DNA of 11,847 bases from positions 1 through 11,847 of the forward strand of contig JAFGNG010000145.1 of assembly GCA_016927125.1 (NCBI GenBank), given 5' to 3'. Position 1 is the stretch's first letter; each line of letters starts with the position of its first letter. The notes under the pieces were generated by a model. It did not search any database, was not told where the DNA came from, and was given only the letters and a program-made list of their open reading frames with translations. The stretch comes from Planctomycetota bacterium (GTDB lineage: Bacteria; Planctomycetota; SZUA-567; JAFGNG01). Shown one piece after another: positions 6,823 to 11,847 of this stretch. Position numbers and translations under genes: made by a program.

Positions 6823-9800
6823 ATGCGGGAGCTCTTAAAAAGACATTCACGATTTCTGCTAATTGTTCTCGCCCTTGCGACAATCTGCACCCCGCTTTAT
6901 TCCGAAGACACCTCTACTACAGAAGCCCAGCCGCTTAATGTTGTTATTTCTGAACCTGGTGGTATTCCTGAACAAGTCCTGATCCTCTACAACAAGTTTA
7001 TCAGTAGCCATGGAGAATTATCCTCCAGCGGTGGCCAGCTCTCCGAAGCTGATTTGGCGAAAGCTTTTGACTTGATGAAAAACCTGTATGTAGTCGCGAA
7101 TGAAACCGGGGATCCCCATGGCACCGTGGCCTTGCTGATCAAGAAAGGTTTGGATGAAGATAGCATGAGTGATGGTTTTAAAGAAAAATACAAGGAAACC
7201 CAGATCAGCGAAGGTGCCAGCAAGTTCATGGCGCAGGCGCGCGAACAGATGATTGAAGCCACCATTAAGGAAGTCATTGGCAACCGCAAGGACATCCATA
7301 TTGGCCGTTCTGACAGCGGCAATCCCAACAGCGGGATGCGTAGCGACCTCGACCAGACCTTCTTTGTCTATAAAGTCGATCCGGATACCGGGGTTAAAAC
7401 CCGCATGCCGGAGTGGGACCAGACTTTTCTTGAGGATTTTAATACCAAGTGGACAGGGAAATATGGCGAACTCAGCCTGAAGATGCTGGATGTGGTTTCG
7501 ATCAAAGGCAGCGCCCGCTTCCCGGATCCCCGCTTTGTCTCCTTTGAAACCTTTAGCGAGGCCCATCTCGCGGCCGCGGCGGAACTCCGCACCATGGAAG
7601 GCGCTTACATCTCTCCGGACGCGATTACCCAGCAGGTCCACAAGCGGCAGTACGAAACCCTGATGGGGCTCCAGGAGGCAGGAAAAATCGATCCCGACAA
7701 TCCCCCGCGGGTCTGGCAGGAGTACGGTTCCACCGAAGACGGGGCAGGCAAAATTGCGAATCCGAATTTTGAATTCGCGGTGCGCGAGATGATTGGCGGC
7801 AGCCCCCAGCTTACGCCCCAGGCTGCCTTCAGCGCCGCGATCGCTAACTGGATGATGCTTCAGCATTCCTTCAAGGGCAATGACTTCAATGTCAAATATC
7901 ACCTTCGGACCTTCGATGACAGTATCTATGTAAAGATCTTGCAAGAACAGGGCGGGGGCATGGAGCACAAGGGCGAATATACTAAGATGACCCCTGAGCA
8001 AAGGGACAGGATTGCCAAGGAAGCGCTGGAACGCCTCTTTCCCGGTGATGAAGTCAAGCAGCGACGCCACAAGGCCGCCATGGATATCAGCGCGGAATTG
8101 CGCAACAAGCATACCGGTAGCGGCGGCGGCATGCCGGAACCCTCTTCGCCCGCGCTTGCCGGGGCGGAGGACCAGAAGATCTACGACCCCCTCCTCCAGG
8201 AACTCTATGGTGAAAAGTATACCCCCGGCGACACCTCAGCGGAGGGCCAGATCCGTCTCCAAACCCAGCTCGACGCGGCCAAGGCCTGCCACAAGAAACT
8301 CGCCAGCGAATTCTGCATCCAAAGCGCCCGGCACAGCTCGGTTGATGCTTTTAACGCCATGCGGGGCGGAGCCATCTGCGAAGAAGTACGGCCTTTCTTC
8401 GAGGTCGAGGGGCGCAGTTGGGATGAAACCAAGGCCAATATCATGGAAGGCGCCAAACTGACCCTGATGTGGGGGATTTATGATCTCGGCATGGTCGACG
8501 GCTATGACCTGATGAAAAACCTGGCGAAGGAAGTGGATGCCTCCAACTGGGACCTGGCCAAGCTCTACCTGGAATCACAGTTCATGCCGATCAAGGCCTA
8601 TAGGGCAAATCCCGAAGCCTACCACCGGGCACTAAGCGCGCGGGTCAGCGAGCTTGGCGAAAGCGCGCGCAACTACGCCCTAGACCAGTGGGGCTTTGAA
8701 AAGGTTGCCGAATTCGAGACCGCCGGCACCATTCTCAAAAAGCAGCGGATGGTCTGGAACCCACGCAAGCTCTTTAAGAATATGTTCTACGATATGGGTA
8801 CCGTTGCTTCCATCGGGCAGGTCGCGGAGGTGTATGTCCTCAGCAAGGGTGATGTGAATCAGGTTCTAGCCAAGGCATTTGACGAAGTGCTCCTGGCGGT
8901 ACCGATTGTCGGGCCGGCCATCAATATGGCCCGCGGTGGGGTTGAGAACGTCGCGCTCATGGGATTTGTCATGTATTTCCCGCCCGCGGGCAAGGTTCTG
9001 CTCGCTTATAATCTTGCCAAGTCCGTTTACATAATTACAGACGCGGAATATTTCAAACCCGCACGCAACAATGCCGCGGATGCGATCTACCGGGGTTTTG
9101 CCGGTCCTGAAACCAAAGCCTACGGTGAGCCGGGGGCTCCTCCCCCCGTCTGGACAGATGACATGGAGAAGGAATACAACGATGTGAAGTGGCGGGTGGA
9201 TATCATACAGGCGACCCTCAATGCCCATGAGACTGGAATGTATCCCGCCGGGTGCGAAACTAAAGATGCCTTCGAAGACTATGTTGGCACCAAGGAAAAA
9301 GCCCAGCGGGAGTTGAAAGCCGCCAAGGCGGAATTCAAGCAATTCGACGATCTCCGTAAAGCCTGGCTGGAGTACCGCGACGGCAAGACCGATTGGATGG
9401 GCGGCTTTATAACCGGGAGCGGCGCGGTGCTGGAGCAAATCTGGTTTGAAGACAGCATCCTCGCTCACGAGAAACTTACCCCGATATATGGTTTCCTTAC
9501 CGGCGGGGTAGTGGATCTGCGGGTGGATTATGATCCTCAAAAGGAAGGCAAAGAAATTCTTGATCTCCAGGTCAAAGCCGAAAGCGGCAAAACCATTGAA
9601 GAACAGATTCACGCCCGGGCGCGGTTGCTGGAACTTAAACTTCTGGAAGAACGGTATAACCGGGCGCAGAACTATATCGAGCGAATGAAAACCAATAAAG
9701 AGATGCGGGTTCGCTTTATCCGCGATAGTCTTTATGAAAATATTCGGGAACAGAAGATCAATATTGAGCAGTTCCTGAAAGAATATTACGAGAAGAATGA

Positions 9801-11847
9801 AAGAAAAATGTATAAGGAGCTGGTGAAACTGGATTTGATCAGCGATGCGGTGCCGGAGAATCTCAAGAAGATCGGCATGGAACCGCCACCCCCTCCTGCG
9901 CCGTCCTTAGATGACTTAATTTCAACCGAGAGTGTCGGCCGGACCGGCGATTGGGATCCGGTAATGTTGCCGCACGAGTTAATGAAGATACCAGATTCAG
10001 TTAAAGAGCTGGTGAAAAAGCGTTTCACGGAAGATTTCGAACGCTCCCAAAGGTTGATTGCGGCATATAAGAAGCAGGAGAAAAACCGCGAGGAGCAACA
10101 GATAAAAGCGGTGGAAAAGGCTATTGTTGCTTTCCAGAACCAGGGTTTCGGCAAAGCCATGGGGAAATTTACCGAGGATGAAAGGTTTTTGAAATTCCTC
10201 GACATCCTGCGCTTTTCTTCTGTCAAGCGCAAAGCTCCCATTGTCAAGATGACCTTTTTTAAATCTCTTTCCAACAAGGCGGAGAACCGCAAGGGTAAAG
10301 CGGGCGAACCCCTGGTCGAGCCGCACATGCTTGATGTCCAGGCCAAGGTGCATCTGGATCACACGCTCTACCCGCCCCCTTACGCCACCCACCTGATCGA
10401 ATTAACCGGCAAGGACGCGGCCAGTGTTTCCGATTCCGTTAATGGCATTAAACTACTACCGGAAACAGTCAGCCGGGTCAAGGAGTTGGCCGGCAAGCAC
10501 CGGGAGGCATTGGACAAGGGCGAAGCTCTCATCGCGGTCGGCTCGGTAGTCTGTAAAAAAGTCACCTCCATGCCTGGCGCCCGGCCCGAGACTTTGGAGG
10601 GCCTGCCTGGTTACGAAAACGGCAAGGCTGTCTCCGGCGAAGTCATCCTCGGGCAGCAGGCTGAAATGATCCCGGCCAAACCCTTCACAGTAACGGTGGA
10701 CCCCGTCAAGGTCAAGGTTATCGACGCTTCCGGGAAAGCGATCACAGATGTCAAAGACCTGGTAAAGTTCGGCGAAGAACCAGCGAAAATGGCTACGGAT
10801 GGTTACTGGGGAACCCATACCTTTACCAAGTATGACGAAGAGCTGCCGATCCGGGCGGACTATAAATTCAGCGAAGAAAAGATCATCTCCGGCACCGCCT
10901 CCCTCTCCATCAACGATATCGAAAACTGGCTCCAGCCTGAAATGGGAGAGAAAGAGATTGTGATCCAGTTGCAGGTCCTGATGCCGACCAGTGTCAGCGT
11001 CAAGGGGCGCATTTCGGTTGATAAACTCCCCGATACCATCTCTATCTCCAACACCGCCAGCGTCAAGAGCGGCTCCCTGGGAGTCAATATGTATGTCGGG
11101 GTACCCGAGTCTGAAGAAGGCGGCGACGGCGCCTTCGATTTCCAGTCCAAGCGCGCCTTGCTGCCGGGAGAACCAATCAATGTGACCGCCGTCACCAACG
11201 GCACTGTGGAGATCAAACTTGAAGACGACAAAACGGATCGGAGAAGTGTCGCCTACAGCGGCTCGAAAGACATCAGCGTACCCTCTGCGGGGGGGTATCT
11301 GGACGCTGGTACCATTACCCTGAAAGCGGATATGAAACTTGCGGAGGTGCCATATTTCAATACTGCCACCCCACCTTTATATCAAGATTACATGGGTGAG
11401 GTAAGGGCAGCCGGGCTGATTCCCAAGCCTTCCATCGGAGAGCAACCCGATGATCCTAAGTTGGCGCATTGCGTGATCAAAACCATCCCAACCCCCGGTT
11501 CCCTAGTGCCTCCCGGCTCCGCGGTGGCGGTTGAAATCTATAGCGGGAGCGACTTGATTGTCCCTGACGTGGTTGGCCTTCACATCAAGAACGCTACGGA
11601 GATCCTGGGCAAGAAAAAGATTACTGCCAAACCACAGATTACCGGCCCGCCACCGGTACCCAATAAAGAATTCACCGTGATCACTCAGAGCCTGAAAGCG
11701 GGTTCCCGCTTCAGCCCGGGGATTGAAATGCAACTGCAGATCTATGGTCGCGCCGCGGACATGGTGGTAACGGTCCCGGATCTTACCGATTTGAGTATCG
11801 CCCAGGCCGCGAAGGCTTTACAGGATGTGGGGTTGAGGTTGAAGAAG
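6823..11847 (+). CDS. Giant secreted protein with C-terminal PASTA repeats (3' end outside the window)
   Basis: From the ATG at 6823 the frame stays open for 1675 codons to the last base, so the protein is longer than shown. Residues 1-27 are a signal peptide (MRELLKRHSR, then FLLIVLALATI), with likely cleavage near LYS-ED. Residues 28-300 are mixed; IGRSDSG...MRSDLDQ (160-178) weakly resembles a nucleotidyltransferase active-site motif. Residues 300-680 are mainly helical, with a GSGGG linker. Residues 687-738 are strongly hydrophobic with Gly and Pro breaks (VLLAVPIVGPAINMA, ALMGFVMYF). Residues 815-860 and 927-1005 are charged, coiled-coil-like helices. A run of five prolines (1021-1025) leads to another charged helical part, and 1167-1505 is beta-rich, Ig or transthyretin-like. 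PASTA-type repeats occupy 1509 to the end. PASTA domains typically bind peptidoglycan or act as spacers in kinases and penicillin-binding proteins; no such catalytic domain is visible here. Export to periplasm or surface is well supported. A role in envelope binding is inference; the enzymatic role, if any, is unknown. Confidence 0.92.
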   Translation, partial: MRELLKRHSRFLLIVLALATICTPLYSEDTSTTEAQPLNVVISEPGGIPEQVLILYNKFISSHGELSSSGGQLSEADLAKAFDLMKNLYVVANETGDPHGTVALLIKKGLDEDSMSDGFKEKYKETQISEGASKFMAQAREQMIEATIKEVIGNRKDIHIGRSDSGNPNSGMRSDLDQTFFVYKVDPDTGVKTRMPEWDQTFLEDFNTKWTGKYGELSLKMLDVVSIKGSARFPDPRFVSFETFSEAHLAAAAELRTMEGAYISPDAITQQVHKRQYETLMGLQEAGKIDPDNPPRVWQEYGSTEDGAGKIANPNFEFAVREMIGGSPQLTPQAAFSAAIANWMMLQHSFKGNDFNVKYHLRTFDDSIYVKILQEQGGGMEHKGEYTKMTPEQRDRIAKEALERLFPGDEVKQRRHKAAMDISAELRNKHTGSGGGMPEPSSPALAGAEDQKIYDPLLQELYGEKYTPGDTSAEGQIRLQTQLDAAKACHKKLASEFCIQSARHSSVDAFNAMRGGAICEEVRPFFEVEGRSWDETKANIMEGAKLTLMWGIYDLGMVDGYDLMKNLAKEVDASNWDLAKLYLESQFMPIKAYRANPEAYHRALSARVSELGESARNYALDQWGFEKVAEFETAGTILKKQRMVWNPRKLFKNMFYDMGTVASIGQVAEVYVLSKGDVNQVLAKAFDEVLLAVPIVGPAINMARGGVENVALMGFVMYFPPAGKVLLAYNLAKSVYIITDAEYFKPARNNAADAIYRGFAGPETKAYGEPGAPPPVWTDDMEKEYNDVKWRVDIIQATLNAHETGMYPAGCETKDAFEDYVGTKEKAQRELKAAKAEFKQFDDLRKAWLEYRDGKTDWMGGFITGSGAVLEQIWFEDSILAHEKLTPIYGFLTGGVVDLRVDYDPQKEGKEILDLQVKAESGKTIEEQIHARARLLELKLLEERYNRAQNYIERMKTNKEMRVRFIRDSLYENIREQKINIEQFLKEYYEKNERKMYKELVKLDLISDAVPENLKKIGMEPPPPPAPSLDDLISTESVGRTGDWDPVMLPHELMKIPDSVKELVKKRFTEDFERSQRLIAAYKKQEKNREEQQIKAVEKAIVAFQNQGFGKAMGKFTEDERFLKFLDILRFSSVKRKAPIVKMTFFKSLSNKAENRKGKAGEPLVEPHMLDVQAKVHLDHTLYPPPYATHLIELTGKDAASVSDSVNGIKLLPETVSRVKELAGKHREALDKGEALIAVGSVVCKKVTSMPGARPETLEGLPGYENGKAVSGEVILGQQAEMIPAKPFTVTVDPVKVKVIDASGKAITDVKDLVKFGEEPAKMATDGYWGTHTFTKYDEELPIRADYKFSEEKIISGTASLSINDIENWLQPEMGEKEIVIQLQVLMPTSVSVKGRISVDKLPDTISISNTASVKSGSLGVNMYVGVPESEEGGDGAFDFQSKRALLPGEPINVTAVTNGTVEIKLEDDKTDRRSVAYSGSKDISVPSAGGYLDAGTITLKADMKLAEVPYFNTATPPLYQDYMGEVRAAGLIPKPSIGEQPDDPKLAHCVIKTIPTPGSLVPPGSAVAVEIYSGSDLIVPDVVGLHIKNATEILGKKKITAKPQITGPPPVPNKEFTVITQSLKAGSRFSPGIEMQLQIYGRAADMVVTVPDLTDLSIAQAAKALQDVGLRLKK
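11347..11847 (+). repeat. Tandem PASTA-type repeats in the giant secreted protein
   Basis: Three successive units of roughly 65-70 residues follow the PASTA pattern of VPDVVG near the start, an Ala/Leu helix ending in a Gly-Leu-like turn, then Gln-x-Pro/Lys-x-Gly-x-x-x-x-x-Gly and a final strand. Unit 1 (residues about 1509-1574) is divergent: it starts VPYFN and ends PGSLVPPGSAVAVEIYSG. Unit 2 (1579-1642) is the clearest, with VPDVVGLHIKNATEIL, VITQSLKAGSRFSPGIE and MQLQIYG. Unit 3 begins at VTVPDLTDLSIAQAAKAL (1650 on) and is cut by the window edge after GLRLKK. The repeats are diverged at protein level and are not recent DNA duplications. Confidence 0.85.

Noticed and set aside
7018..8112. 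Open frame of 364 codons on the minus strand
   Set aside because: It is antisense to the giant secreted-protein gene, which is continuously open from 6823 and has signal peptide and PASTA repeats. No ribosome-binding site or domain supports the minus-strand reading. The frames at 8866-9612 and 9786-10346 on the minus strand were rejected for the same reason.

Overview
The window looks like ordinary bacterial chromosome from a Gram-negative-type organism with balanced to slightly GC-rich coding DNA. Everything recognisable reads on the + strand. A Na+-translocating NADH:quinone reductase (Nqr) operon, a very large exported lipoprotein of carbohydrate-active type, and a giant secreted protein with PASTA repeats together suggest a member of the PVC superphylum (Lentisphaerota, Kiritimatiellota or a related candidate lineage). 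That placement is inferred from gene style, not from a marker gene.

Layout. (1) Positions 1-1708 hold the 3' end of an Nqr operon: the tail of nqrE, a complete but compact nqrF, and 18 nt later a small conserved-looking gene of unknown function (150 aa) with a possible Cys/His metal site. (2) Positions 1709-1922 are an AT-rich gap with a candidate promoter. (3) Positions 1923-6569 encode a 1548-aa predicted lipoprotein. Its order is signal peptide, beta-sandwich modules, galactose-binding-like module, Ig-like module, a large central domain that looks like a glycoside-hydrolase TIM barrel, a C-terminal beta sandwich, a helical segment and a CBM9-like carbohydrate-binding domain. (4) A strong intrinsic terminator (6609-6640) closes that unit. 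(5) A new candidate promoter and a very strong Shine-Dalgarno lead into an open reading frame that starts at 6823 and runs to the last base of the window without a stop (1675 codons visible). It encodes a giant secreted protein ending in at least three PASTA-type repeats, and the window cuts it off inside the third.

How the parts fit. The Nqr genes use NADH oxidation to pump Na+ across the inner membrane. The next two transcription units make very large exported proteins, one probably binding or degrading glycans at the cell surface, the other of unknown function but built like a cell-envelope or peptidoglycan-associated factor. No shared pathway links the Nqr operon to the two exported proteins; they are separated by promoter and terminator signals.

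The most unusual item is the 6823-to-end protein. It combines a signal peptide, a weak nucleotidyltransferase-like motif, a long central hydrophobic stretch, coiled-coil-like helices, a proline run, beta-rich modules and PASTA repeats, with no kinase or transpeptidase domain in the visible part. I see no RNA genes, CRISPR arrays, insertion sequences or phage genes.
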